From the NCBI GenBank assembly GCA_963921195.1, contig OY992540.1, positions 41,625,890-41,689,889 on the forward strand: a stretch of DNA of 64,000 bases, written 5' to 3'. The first letter of the stretch is position 1, and every line of letters begins with the position of its first letter. A program made the position numbers and the translations under genes. Below the pieces are notes generated by a model, which did not search any database, was not told the origin of the DNA, and worked only from the letters and a program-made list of their open reading frames with translations. Origin of the DNA: Pegoplata infirma (lineage: Eukaryota > Arthropoda > Insecta > Diptera > Anthomyiidae). Below, one piece after another: positions 30,297 through 42,140 of the stretch.

Positions 30297-31024
30297 CACC
30301 AAAACTTAGATTATCAAATAAGGTATAAAATAAGGTATAGGATTGCTTATTTTATACATTGCAGCCTTGATGATTTTAACAGGGAATGAGACTCAAAGTA
30401 AGGCATCCACATTATGACAAAGAATACCAGTAAGGTATAAAATAATTGATCAAATTTATAGCAAAGCATACGAGTAAGTTATGAAATATAGCATACCAGA
30501 ACATAATATATAAGGTGTTACGAGTAGTGAAAAAGTAATTCTTCAAATAAGGGATATACATTACCTGGTAATGGGTTATATAATCATCACCCATTTCCAA
30601 AGTTTTGCTGGGAAGTAGATAAAATATACTCGTGAGTGTGTGTTTGTGATTAGAAAATTCCTGTCGTGAGCCCATCTCTAGTTTAAACTGATGCATTTTT
30701 TATTAAATATTTTTTTTATATTATTGTAATGCATTATGCATCCAATTATAAATAATGCATTATTTCAAATTTTGAAATAATACATAATGCAATTAAAATT
30801 CGTCCCTGATATAATGTTTAAAAATAATAAATATGAAAAACATTTTTTTGCAATAATCATGCATTATGTAGCAAGTTATAAGTAATACATTATTTTTCAC
30901 TTTCAAATAATACGTTGTTGAACAAATATTTGGTAAGACATCCGAAAATAATGCTACAAATAAGGGATATACATTACCAGGTAATGTGTTATTTAATCAC
31001 CACCCATTAGCAAGTTTTGCTGGG
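30297..31024. mobile_element. CCCAGC-type TIR element, diverged copy (about 730 bp)
   Basis: Left CACCAAAACTTAGATTATCAA and right CATTAGCAAGTTTTGCTGGG. The interior follows the 35570 and 38003 copies (AATAAGGTATAAAATAAGG, TAATGCATTATGCATCC). An extra terminal-like segment ending GTTTTGCTGGGAAG at 30552-30614 suggests one element end was duplicated inside. Confidence 0.65.
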
Positions 31025-31914
31025 TTTGTTTTCAAATAGTTTTTCAAACTTAATTATTCCTTATCTGGCTGTCTTTACTCTAGTTGCATTGTTTTACATT
31101 TAACAAATGTCCATAACAATTGAAATGTTCTTTGAATGCACAACAGCAGTAGCAGTTGTAGGCGTTAGTTATTGTTGACTGAATACCATTAGTTTAATTC
31201 AATTTAAAAAAATGTTGTTTAACAATTTTCTTTTTTTGTTCGGCTCTGTTCAGTGCTATTTTATTTATATTTCTTCTTCTGTCTGTTTCTAATTTACTTG
31301 AATTTTCTTTTTGTTTTACTTGTCTATGGTAAATATTTACCACAGAATTTTTAAGACAAAGAGAATGCATTTATTTTCTGGCCAGTGTGGTAAACTTAGA
31401 GGTTTTCTTAACCAATGTAGTGATTTAACAATACCGTTGTTTAAATGATGTATCTGTTAAGGTGGTTGGTTTAAAGTGTTGAGGTATTTAAAACAATCAA
31501 ATAAAATTTAAAAAGTTTAAGATGATGTAAAGAAAAACAACTGAGAATTTTGTTTTCGGCTATGTCGAATCTAATTTACCCTTAAGTTTCGGCTTTCGTT
31601 AAACGAGAAACAAAATATGATTTTAGATTCAATGAATGGAGAAGAAAACTCTATAATTCCAGAAGAAACTCTCTCTATGCAATTTTACTGAAACATTTTC
31701 AACAAAAAAGCTTTAAGTGTATTTGAACTTCGCGCTACCCGACCCCTAAAAATTTAAATCTCCTTAACGGATTTTCTTATAAAAAAAGTTGTCAATACAG
31801 TTATCTGTAGTTTTTCTCTATCTTCAAGTCTATCATGGTAATTTAAAATGCAAAATTATCTCTAACCACATTTATATTCTATGTTTTGTTTAAGTTGTCT
31901 TTGTTGGTATTTTT
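31025..31914. other. No gene seen
   Basis: More balanced composition than its surroundings, with CAGCAGTAGCAGTTG near 31143. It could be intronic or intergenic host DNA. No exon can be supported. Confidence 0.4.
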
Positions 31915-34334
31915 TTAACCCACTACTTAGCGATAGAGGGTATATATGAGTTTGTTACTCGGTATGTAACACATCGAAATATTGAAAACTTACGATACCA
32001 CAGTGCAACAACCAAAATCGGAATGGGATGAAACCAAAAGTAAATGAAAGTTGACATTTTCCATAACGACATTTTTTACACGCATTTGAAATTGGTGAAC
32101 TATTTTTATAATTATAATTACTTGAAAAATGTATAAGAGGCGTATACTTAATTTTTTAATTGCCTTTAAATAACAATCATACGAAACGGTGCGCTGTGAT
32201 TTATTTTTCAAAATTTGACCATTCAGTAAGTACTGGACCGATTGCAGCGAAATTGTGGACTCACATGTCCAATAAGGGTACTACAAGGCCCCTAAAGTAA
32301 GACATTTTAAGTATACAAAAACTTAAAATTCGGTTGCTTAAACGATTAGAAAAACTCGCGATACACTAAAAAAAAAGTGAACTAAAAACTGGGAAAATTA
32401 ACAAAATTTTGAGAAAAAGATGGAATGATTTAGCTCCAAAGATTTTATTTATTGGTTTTAGTTCATATTTTTTCCCAAAAATAAGGAAAAAAAGGTTTTT
32501 AATTTTACACCAATTTTAACTAAAAACTGGGAAAAATTATACACTTCAGTTCAATCGCATTCTAGGACTAGATTGGGTCCAGACCCTGGACCCACGAGTT
32601 CGGAACCCATGGGTTAAATCGAGACCTCGTTTGGTCCTTTAAGGGTCGTCATAGATTTTGACCCAAAACTTTTGTCCGTTTCGCTCTTCCGTGCTTAATT
32701 TTTGGGATACGGTAATAAGGGGCCTGATAGGGTCTTGAGAATCCTAAAAACTGGATAACTCAAAAACTATTGGTCGGAGGGCTTTTAGGTATTTTGCTGA
32801 AGTGTTCTACGAGTCAAGAGCTACAAAAACTTTTCTCGTGTTGGTTGTATTTACCGAGATATGTGCATATAAAAAATGTCGGGAATTTCAAATTTTAGAT
32901 GCGAAATTAGGGTCTTGAGACCCCGACAGATATGCCGAGCTGGGCTATTCCACAATTTTCTTTATAGTCCTTCTTTTGAAAATTTCATCCGTTTCGCTCT
33001 ATCCTCGCTTAGTTTTCCAGATATCGCCATTTTGAATTTTTAGCTAAATTCTAAGAAGTTGCTTACTAAATTCGAAGAAGTTATTAAATTAATTCTAAGA
33101 AGTACACTTCCCGAATTCTAGTACATTTGAACTAAAGTTGAATTAAATTGTTTTTTTTCAGAAATATGTCTTAAAAATAAAGATACGTTTCATAGATTTG
33201 GTGAAAATTTCTTTGGCAGTACGAATTTTTTCCTTATATTCAAAAACTTCATTTAAAGAAAACCATGAACTATTTATAAGTAAATGAACTATTTTTTTCT
33301 CGTACTTCTCATTTCTAATTTTTTAGTTAAATTTAACTAAATTTTAGGAAAATTCATGATAAAAGACATTCAAAGACATTTTTTCCGAAATTTTAGTTTT
33401 GTCTTTTTATTCAGTGTAATTAGGAAAATCGAAAAAAATATTTCGTCGCGATAAATGTTAATGTTAATGTTAATGTTAATGTTAATGTTAATGTTAATGT
33501 TAATGTTAATGTTAATGTTAATGTTAATGTTAATGTTAATGTTAATGTTAATGTTAATGTTAATGTTAATGTTAATGTTAATGTTAATGTTAATGTTAAT
33601 GTTAATGTTAATGTTAATGTTAATGTTAATGTTAATGTTAATGTTAATGTTAATGTTAATGTTAATGTTAATGTTAATGTTAATGTTAATGTTAATGTTA
33701 ATGTTAATGTTAATGTTAATGTTAATGTTAATGTTAATGTTAATGTTAATGTTAATGTTAATGTTAATGTTAATGTTAATGTTAATGTTAATGTTAATGT
33801 TAATGTTAATGTTAATGTTAATGTTAATGTTAATGTTAATGTTAATGTTAATGTTAATGTTAATGTTAATGTTAATGTTAATGTTAATGTTAATGTTAAT
33901 GTTAATGTTAATGTTAATGTTAATGTTAATGTTAATGTTAATGTTAATGTTAATGTTAATGTTAATGTTAATGTTAATGTTAATGTTAATGTTAATGTTA
34001 ATGTTAATGTTAATGTTAATGTTAATGTTAATGTTAATGTTAATGTTAATGTTAATGTTAATGTTAATGTTAATGTTAATGTTAATGTTAATGTTAATGT
34101 TAATGTTAATGTTAATGTTAATGTTAATGTTAATGTTAATGTTAATGTTAATGTTAATGTTAATGTTAATGTTAATGTTAATGTTAATGTTAATGTTAAT
34201 GTTAATGTTAATGTTAATGTTAATGTTAATGTTAATGTTAATGTTAATGTTAATGTTAATGTTAATGTTAATTTTTTGTTTACTCTGTAGGATATTCACA
34301 TAATCCGCCAAGTCGACTTAAACTTTTTTTGCTT
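31915..34334 (+). mobile_element. Old DINE-1/Helentron-like element (copy E) carrying a hexamer array
   Basis: 5' end CTTAGCGATAGAGGGTATAT..GTTACTCGGTATGTAACACA and 3' end TCTGTAGGATATTCACATAA, CCGCCAAGTCGAC, TTTTTTTGCTT are diverged versions of the family ends. Internal text (32560-33060) includes GGGTCCAGACCCTGGACCC and GGGTCTTGAGACCCCGACAG and may be a further insertion. The hexamer array lies just inside the 3' end. Confidence 0.5.
33454..34272. repeat. Perfect hexanucleotide array (TTAATG)n, 819 bp
   Basis: About 136 copies of TTAATG without a single visible interruption. In every full line the unit phase is preserved. One strand reads as poly(Ile-Asn), the other as poly(Met-Leu), so both strands stay open for more than 270 codons. 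There is no sign that either is a gene. Confidence 0.97.
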
Positions 34335-35569
34335 ATTTTATTAACTGTCTTGTTTGGTTCAGATTTTCAAATGCAGTTGTTTTCTAGTTGTTGTAGTAGT
34401 TGTAGTAGCAGTACTATTAGAGTAATTCATTGTTGAGATGGATGGTTGTTGTTTTTGAATGGATGAATTTGTTTTATATGTCAGTAATGCAAAAAAATAA
34501 AAAAAAAATAAAAGTAAAAAATTTTGTTCTGTTGTTTTGCATTTTTTTCTAATAGTTTTAAGTTTTTGTTGAATGCATGCATCATGGTTTGAAATTTTTA
34601 ATAAGGTTGTTCAAATTATGACGAGATATCGGTGATTAAACAAATATATGAAACCCTGCTTAAAAAAAATACGAGCACTCGAAAATGTGTAACTGTTTAA
34701 TGGAGTTTAAGGGATGACTTTTGTAGTCCTCATATTTTGGATTGACATTTTATTCTCAGATTCAAATCCATGGTGTCAGAAAATTTCAAATTCTAAACAA
34801 TAGTAATTTTGTTGGCTGCAATTAAAACTTTAAAGTGTCAGTTGATTTTTTTTTCAAATATGATTTATAGGTAAAATATAACAATTTGTCAAATATTTGT
34901 TATGGCCATTTTAGTGTGTCAATTTAAACAACCTTTATAAAAAGTTTATCCCACGATTGTATGTAGTCATAGTTACAGTGTGGAATATTGTTTTGTTGTG
35001 TAAATATGCTTGAGTGGATAATTGTAAGCAATTAAATAGAGATTTAACTTTATGCTTTTATTTATTATATGAACATTCATCTGTATGTGAGATTGTTTTC
35101 TAATGTGTATGTGTTTTTTTAAAAACTTTTTTTGGAAAAACTATTTTGTTTTAAAGTAAAATATAAAAATATTTCTAAATAAAGAAAATATCTACCATAG
35201 AAGTTACTGGTATAGTTCTTAAATGAACGAAATCGGATCAGAGGGAAGAAGCTTCCACTTGGAGAAGTAAACCTATCTCTGAAAAACGCCAACTTGGACC
35301 CAGAGGACTTAAAAATTTTAATTTTTCGGCCCGCCGCTTTTGTGGGCGTGGTTAAAAAAAATATAAATTTCATTACTTAAGTGATATATCGTAATTATAT
35401 TGGATTTTTTTTTTCATTTTAAATGATATAAACGATTCGACAAAGGCGCATTTAACACTTTTGTTAAACAAATGGAACATTTTGAAGTCGGATGAAGTTT
35501 AGACTTTGTGAAAATGCAATTTTGGAGAAAAACTTTTTTCGCAAAAAAAAAAAAATAAAAATGATGCAA
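34335..35569. other. No gene seen
   Basis: AT-rich; 35220-35350 contains CGAAATCGGATCAG and TGGGCGTGGTT phrases of the repeat family at 59565-61318. Otherwise unremarkable. Confidence 0.45.
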
Positions 35570-36302
35570 CCCAGCAAAACTTAGATTACCAAATAAGGTA
35601 TAAAATAAGGTATAGGATCTCTTATTTTATACATTGCAGCATTGATGATTTTAACAGGCGATGAGACTCAAAGTAATGCATCCACATTATCACAAAGAAT
35701 ACCGGTAAGGTATAAAATAAGTCATAAATTTATAACGAAGAATACGAGTAAGGTGTAAAATATATGATATTTTAAAGGTTACGAGAAATGAACTAATATA
35801 GCATACCAGAAGATAATATATAAGATGTTACGAGTAGTGAAAAAGTAATTTTGTATTAAATTTACTCACGTGATTGTAAGTGAGTGTAAGTAGATAAAAT
35901 ATGCTCGAGAGTGTGTGTCGTTAGAAATTTCCTGTCGTGAGTCCATCTCTAGTTTAAACTTATGCATTTTTTTATAAAATAATTATTTTTTGTGTTATTG
36001 TAATGCATTATGCATCCAATTATAAATAATGCATTATTTCAAACTTTCAAATAATACATAATGTAACCAAATATAAGTCATCCATGATTTAATGTTTAGA
36101 AATAATAAATATGAAATACATTTTTTCCAATAATCATGCATTACGTAGCAAATTATTAGTAATGCATTATTTTTCACTTGAAAATAATACGTTGTGGAAC
36201 AAATGTTTGGTAAGACATCCTAAAATAATGCTACAACTAAGGTATATACATTACCTGGTAATGTGTTATATAATCACTACCCATTACCAAAGTTTTGCTG
36301 GG
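35570..36302. mobile_element. CCCAGC-type TIR element, 733-bp copy 1
   Basis: CCCAGCAAAACTTAGATTAC..CATTACCAAAGTTTTGCTGGG. AA occurs on each side (35568-35569, 36303-36304). Near-identical to 38003-38735, including the internal TAATGCATTATGCATCCAAT block, so both are recent copies. Non-coding. Confidence 0.8.
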
Positions 36303-36806
36303 AAGCAAATTGGTGAAAAAAATGTTTTAATGAAAAAAATAGTTTTTAATAAAAAATAAAACAAAAACAATTTTTTTGATAATTTTTTTTTTTTTAAATT
36401 TTGGGAAATAAAAAAAAATTTATAAAAAAAAATAAGACGAAAAAGAAAAAAAACGCTGATGAAAAAAGCAATATTGATAAGAAATTAAATAAAAATAATA
36501 AAAAACTTAATTTTGAGGAAAAAATTTTGAAAGAAAAACAAAATTTTTGAAGAAAAATAATAATGTCACGTTTTATTACGTGCAAAAGTAATTTTAAGGA
36601 AAAACAAGCAGACAAAAAAAAAACGATTTTTGATGAAAAAAAGTTTTCAATAAAAAAAATTTAAATACATATAAAATCGTTTTGATAAAAAAAATTGATG
36701 AAACTATTTTTTTTTTTTTTGAAAATTTTGGAAAATAAAAAAATTTTATGAAAAAAAAAAAAAAAAAAAATTGGATAAAACAAATTTTGATAAAAAAAAG
36801 CAATAT
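36303..36806. repeat. A-rich GATGAAAAAA simple-repeat tract
   Basis: Degenerate (AAAAAATTTTGATGAA)n sequence. The same type of tract occurs at 37240-37740, 46325-47040, 49801-50093, 53041-53120, 55330-55640 and 62890-63190. Poly-Phe/Lys ORFs inside it are artefacts of composition. Confidence 0.7.
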
Positions 36807-37234
36807 CCCAGCAAAAACTTGGTAATGATACATCATTACCATTCGAATTACTTAGTAATAACAGAAAATTACATTTAGCATTATTTTGAAATGTAAAATA
36901 AGGACTTATTAATAATGACTTACATAAATCATTATAATAAAATAAAAAAATTTCAGAACTAGATTTTCACTTTTTGACTCACTGTACATTATTTTGAATA
37001 AAAATAAAATAAAATTAAATATTTTTTTATTTTTTTAAATTTTTTTTTGAAAATAATTTTTTCATTACCTATAAGTGTATATGTAATTAGTTATTAATAC
37101 TGGTTTGATAATCATTACATTTGGCACATTTGCTTGTTAATGTAATGGGAAAGGTAATTCGAATCAGAAGTAGTTATAACTTTTGAATTTCCCATTACAC
37201 ATTTCATTACTTGGTAATGCAAGTTTTTGCTGGG
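36807..37234. mobile_element. CCCAGCAAAAACTTGG-ended TIR element (428 bp)
   Basis: CCCAGCAAAAACTTGGTAAT at left and ACTTGGTAATGCAAGTTTTTGCTGGG (split here by its last bases) at right. AT on both sides (36805-36806, 37235-37236). It is inserted in the A-rich tract. Confidence 0.78.
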
Positions 37235-38002
37235 ATTGATGAAAAACTAAATCTGGTACAAAAAAAAAAAATCATGAAAAAACAAAATTTTTAAAAAAGC
37301 TATAAAAAAAAGTTTTTGGATGAAAAAAATTTTTTTTTTAATGAAAAATATTTATGTTACGTTTTATTATATGTAAAAGTAATTTTGGTGAAAAAAGTGG
37401 AGAAAAAATTTTTTCACCAAAAAAATTAATGCAAAAAAAAAAAATTGTTAAAAAAATGTTTTAATGAAAAAATTTTAATATTAAATTGTTTTGATAAAAA
37501 AAATTGATGAAAAAATTCTTTTAAGAAAAAAATATTTTTTTTTTGACGAAACCAAACAAAATTTTGGTAAATTGAAAAAGAAAAAAAAATTGAATTGAAT
37601 TTGATGAAAAAACGGTTTTTTTATGAAAAAACAAAATTTTAAGCAAAAAATTAAAAAAAAAAACAATAAAAAAGATGTTTATTTTTTTTTTTTTTTGATG
37701 AAAAAAAATTATGTAACGTTTTATTCACCAGCTGGTGACTTTTACCGACTAACAATAAGTCCAAAAGTGGTCCAATTATAATCAGATTTGATTAGGTTCT
37801 CAAAGTTCATACGCATTTAGCACCTACAAACAAAATTTTATTCAAATATTTTCTATTTTCATGAATTTTGAGAGATTTGTGTGCATATCTGGAGGTTGGA
37901 TGGTATGGGGACCACAAAAAAAAAACTGGTCCGATGAACTGAAAGTTAAGATTGGTGATTTGTGAACATAAAATATTTTTACCTGTCAAATTTCGAATGG
38001 AT
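37235..38002. repeat. A-rich tract continuing to a CAGCTGGTGA block, then unique DNA
   Basis: GATGAAAA-type tract to about 37715, then GTAACGTTTTATTCACCAGC, the junction that also follows the tracts at 47045, 53125 and 63183. 37745-38002 shows nothing recognisable. Confidence 0.55.
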
Positions 38003-38735
38003 CCCAGCAAAACTTAGATTACCAAATAAGGTATAAAATAAGGTATAGGATCTCTTATTTTATACATTGCAGCATTGATGATTTTAACAGGCGATGAGAC
38101 TCAAAGTAATGCATCCACATTATCACAAAGAATACCAGTAAGGTATAAAATAAGTCATAAATTTATAACGAAGAATACGAGTAAGGTGTAAAATATATGA
38201 TATTTTATAGGTTACGAGAAATGAAAGAATATAGCATACCAGAAGATAATATATAAGGTGTTACGAGTAGTGAAAAAGTAATTTTGTATTAAATTTACTC
38301 ACGTGATTGTAAGTGAGTGTAAGTAGATAAAATATGCTCTTGAGTGTGTGTCGTTAGAAATTTCCTGTCGTGAGCCCATCTCTAGTTTAAACTTTTGCAT
38401 TTTTTTATAAAATAATTATTTTTTATGTTATTGTGATGCATTATGCATCCAATTATAAATAATGCATTATTTCAAACTTTCAAATAATACATAATGTAAC
38501 CAAATATAAGTCATCCATGATTTAATGTTTAGAAATAATAAATATGAAATACATTTTTTCCCATAATCATGCATTACGTAGCAAATTATTAGTAATGCAT
38601 TATTTTTCACTTGAAAATAATACGTTGTGGAACAAATGTTTGGTAAGATATCATAAAATAATGCTACAAATAAGTTATATACATTACCTGGTAATGTGTT
38701 ATATAATCACTACCCATTACCAAATTTTTTCTGGG
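38003..38735. mobile_element. CCCAGC-type TIR element, 733-bp copy 2
   Basis: Same length and almost the same sequence as 35570-36302. AT on both sides (38001-38002, 38736-38737). The right end is slightly mutated (TTTTTTCTGGG). Confidence 0.8.
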
Positions 38736-38814
38736 ATATACATATTTCAAAATTCGTTTATTTGAGTCATTTGATCAAAATTTAAAGAAAAAGTTTTTGT
38801 TAACACTGTTTACA

Positions 38815-38975
38815 TGGACAGACAGACGGATATCGCTAAATCTAAAAGGTGATTCTGAAGTGATCGGTATACTTGAAGATGGGTCTAGGACCATTATTTC
38901 GGGTAGTTACAAACTTCAGCACAAACTCTGTGCTACAAACCTTGTAGCACAGGGTGATGTAGGATATAAAAATAT
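38815..38975 (-). repeat. Fragment of a second DINE-like subfamily
   Basis: ACAGACAGACGGATATCGCT, GTGATTCTGAAGTGATCGGT, GGTCTAGGACC..TTTCGGGTAGTTAC and AGGATATAAAA follow the core-to-5'-end order of the family. The inserted phrase GATTCTGAAGTGATCGGTAT marks a different subfamily. Confidence 0.5.
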
Positions 38976-39092
38976 ATTAAAGCTCTAACTTGGATGTGAC
39001 ACGACCTGTGCGTTGTTTTATAAAAAGGTGACAAATCCCTCAAAATTTTTATTATAATGAAAACCTGAGGTCTTGCAATCTTTGATTTTGCA

Positions 39093-40322
39093 CTACACCA
39101 TTTTCAATTGTATTTTAAAATTTTCCATATGTATTTAAAAATTTTTGAAATGATTTTTAAAATTACATTCTAATGTATACATTCTATAATTTCCTAAATG
39201 TATTTTAAAATTGTCCAAATGTAAAAATCATTCAAATATAATTTAAAATTGTCTAAATGAATTTTTAAATTGTCCAAATCTATTTGGAAATTGTTCAAAC
39301 ACAATTTAGAATTTTCTAAATCTAAATCTGTATTTCAAAATTATCCGAATGTATTTTTTAATTTTCTAAATGCAGTTTAAAAATTTCTAAATGTATTCGA
39401 AAATTATTCAAATGTTTCTTTTTTAAATTTCCTAATGCAGTTTAAAATTTTCGAAATATTTTTTAAAAATTGGACAATTTGGATAATTTTTAAAAACATA
39501 TGAAACATTTTAAAATAATTTTGGAAATTTTGAAATACATTTGAAAAAATTTAAGACATATGGAAAATTATAAATTGAATTTGGGCAATTTTTAATTATA
39601 TTTGGAAAATTTAAAAATGCATTTGGACAATTTTAAAATATATTTGTACAATTTAGACAATTTTAAAATATATTTGGGCAATTCTGAAATACATTTGAAC
39701 AATTTTAAAATATATTTGGACAATAAAAGATGTTTTTTATTCGACCTTTAATTTATAGAATTTGAAATAAATAAATATTCAAGGTCATACGTTTTAAATT
39801 ATTTTTATTTATTTAAAGATTTCCAATATTTCTCTATTCTTTGAATAGCATCATCAGGGATAGTTACATTTTATAAAAATTTTAAAGACTAAGTAGTGTT
39901 CTTAAACAGCACTTAGTGTTTTTTTTTTGTTATGTTTTTAAAATTTAGTTAAATTTTAGTTAAATTTTATAAAAATTACAAAAAGTTTTACTATCCCTGA
40001 TGATGCTATTCAAAGAATAAAGAAATATTGAAAAAATTTAAATAACTAAACGTAATTTAAAACGTATGACCTTGAGCTTTTATTTATTTATTCCTTTAAA
40101 ATAGTATTTGGACATTTTTAAAATTTGAACAAAATTAAAAAAAACATTTAGAAAATTTTATTAAGACAAATCTAAAATTCGTTTGAAAATTTTTAAAATA
40201 TGGAACATTTTAAAATACATTTGGAAATTTTTAAATACATTTGGTCAATTTTAAAATTTATACATGTGGAAAGTTTTAAAATGCATTTCAAAAATTTAAA
40301 AATACTATTGGAAATGGTGTAG
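39093..40322. mobile_element. Foldback element with minisatellite arms
   Basis: Ends CTACACCATTTTCAAT and ATTGGAAATGGTGTAG. From 39110 to about 39465 units like TTTAAAATTGTCCAAATGTA repeat in one orientation. From 39466 to 40310 they run as the reverse complement (GGACAATTTTAAAATACATT). A Penelope-type terminal repeat (39727-40092) is inserted in the right arm. Confidence 0.65.
39727..40092. repeat. Penelope-type terminal-repeat relic with paired hammerhead-like cores
   Basis: Inverted arms meet near 39910. Each contains, in opposite orientation, CCCTGATGATGCTATTCAAA followed by a GAATAG/GAATAA stem partner and GAAATATT (minus strand 39821-39863; plus strand 39991-40030). CTGATGA and GAAA are the two hammerhead core segments. 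The plus-strand copy has lost pairing in stem I. Outer ends GACCTTTAA and ATGACCTTGAGC resemble those of the element at 12371-15618. Confidence 0.6.
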
Positions 40323-40547
40323 ACTCCTTTAAATCATGTTTCTCTTTAATAGCCCCATATCAATGAAAACCCTCGAAAAGTAGTTTGGTTTTGGAGTTGA
40401 AAAATAATACACCAATTAAATTTGATTGATTGTTTCATAAATTTAATCAATAACTTCACACCGCCTTTTTAACATAAAAACAATGATAAATGTTTAACAT
40501 TTAAATGAGATTTTAAATATTATGCAAATTAACCTAACACGTATTAT

Positions 40548-40721
40548 CAGTAAATTCCATGTTGTACATAAGCATGTCCCGTATAAAAAGGTAATTGCAG
40601 CACATACGGATAATTAGTCAGTTTTTTCGCTGCGTCTAGGATACAACTTGACGATTTCGATTTACAGAGAATGCATATCTGGTCTCCTTGATTATTGCAT
40701 TTGCTGGAAGAATCCCATGTG
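40548..40721 (-). CDS. Candidate 3'-terminal exon of a host gene (Cys-containing, unknown)
   Basis: On the minus strand a pyrimidine-rich tract and TTTCAG precede the exon at 40721. The open frame then runs about 57 codons to a TGA at 40547-40549. The peptide starts TWDSSSKCNNQGDQICILCK, with a C-x7-C-x2-C-x6-C pattern, and ends VLQLPFYTGHAYVQHGIY. Unlike neighbouring ORFs it is not low-complexity and codon use is mixed. Four cysteines suggest a secreted or disulphide-bonded domain. I do not recognise the gene, no upstream exon lies in reach that I can support, and a chance ORF is possible. Confidence 0.4.
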
Positions 40722-41490
40722 CTGAAATTAAAAAAGAAAAAATGCTTAAAAATCAAGAATAATCCAAATAATTTGATTTTCTGGTCACGCTAATAACCAT
40801 GCATTATAATTTTTTTTATATGTCTATTTAATTAAAAATATGACAATAAATTTTATTATAAATCGAAAAATTAAAAGTTTGCAAAGCTGAGGCATGTATA
40901 TGCACATAATTATCTGTATTAATACACATTCAAACATACATATGTAAATATTTATGTGGCATTGTGTCCATAATAGATAATTATCAACATGATATTAATT
41001 AAATATTTATGAGTTAAAGTAAACACAATAAATAAATTAGGTAATAATTTATACAAAAAAAAATAATAATGAATATAATAATAATGCTGGGGTTTCAATT
41101 TATACATGAGAGTAATTTAATAAACCCAAAAAAGAAAATTATAGTAGATTAAACCGACCTTTTAAAACCCTAAAGCGGTGTTCTTCGTATTATGGGTCCC
41201 AGTTCAAAAATGTTCAAAATGTTATGATTTTCTACAATTTTTATTTTTGTTCAGCATTTAAGGAATGATAGTTTGTAGTACAAAGATATGGGCACATGAC
41301 CAGATTAGAGCGTGATTCACGTGATTCCCGCACGAGTGTGACTGAATTTTATTTTACTCTCGTGATTGTGAGTGAGGAAAAAAATTGCGTGAGTGAGTGT
41401 GGGTGAATAAGATTTTTACGTGAGTGTGTGTGCATGAGTTAATTATTTTGTGTGAGTTGGCGTGATTTATTTTCTCTTCATATTACCTTT
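40722..41490. other. No gene seen; GCGTGAG-rich stretch at 41305-41470
   Basis: If the exon is real this is the 3' part of an intron. 41305-41470 is rich in GTGAGTG/CGTGAT motifs like those at 19490-19795, 30620-30680 and 35860-35950, a dispersed simple-sequence repeat. Confidence 0.4.
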
Positions 41491-42140
41491 CACTCAAAAA
41501 ATGATGTCATTAACTGTTTGTAGTTTATTTAAAAAGTATTACGTTTTGTAGTTTTTAAAAGAAAAAACATTTTTCCATGTTTAGTTTTTTCAAATGACTA
41601 CTTCTATTCTTTGTTTCAAAAATAACAACATAAAAAATAAAGACTTTCATTAGCATTCAATTTTTAAAGTCATTTATTTTTGTTCTGTAAGTAAAAATAA
41701 TTGATTCTTCTTTAATTTTTAATGATTTGTGTACGTTCTTTTTTTTAAATTGTTGGCATTTTTTTTAAAGAAAATTATAGAAATATAAAAACATGTTTGT
41801 ATCAAATGACTTTGGCACGATGGGTAAAATGTCTGGCCAGAATGTAGTTGATTGCGGGATCGATTCCCCAAAAATTTTATTAAAATTTTTTAAAAATGTT
41901 TTCGTAGGTAATTTAAAGAATAATTTTAAATTACATAATTTTTACTTACAGAACAAATGACTTTAAAAATTAAATGTTAATGAAAGTCTTTATTTTTTAG
42001 TGTGTTATTTTTTAAACAAATGACAGAAGTAGTCATCAATAAAGACTGAACATCAAACAAATGTTTTTTCTTTTAAAAACTACTAAACGTAAAACTTTGT
42101 AAATAAACTACAAACAGTTAATGACATAATTTTTTGAGTG
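41491..42140. mobile_element. Foldback element (650 bp) with CACTCAAAAAAT ends
   Basis: Left arm CACTCAAAAAATGATGTCAT.. to about 41705 pairs with a right arm ending ..ATGACATAATTTTTTGAGTG. Arms are over 200 bp, with many matched segments (TAACTGTTTGTAGTTTATTT; AAAGTCATTTATTTTTGTTC). Centre about 41706-41935. Target duplication unclear. Confidence 0.75.
41813..41872 (+). other. tRNA-like (A box/B box) sequence at the foldback centre
   Basis: TTGGCACGATGGGTAAAATG resembles an A box/D arm. GCGGGATCGATTCCCC about 30 nt later resembles a B box/T arm. No acceptor stem can be formed, so this is a tRNA-derived fragment (SINE head or pseudogene) rather than a working tRNA. Confidence 0.35.

Noticed and set aside
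33370..34311. Long ORFs encoding poly(Ile-Asn) and poly(Met-Leu)
   Set aside because: They are direct products of the TTAATG hexamer array having no stop in two frames. Nothing supports translation.
36394..36842. Phe/Lys-rich ORFs in the A/T-rich tracts (also at 46364, 49791, 55399, 61665)
   Set aside because: Composition-driven ORFs in degenerate GATGAAAA repeats with no domain or start context.
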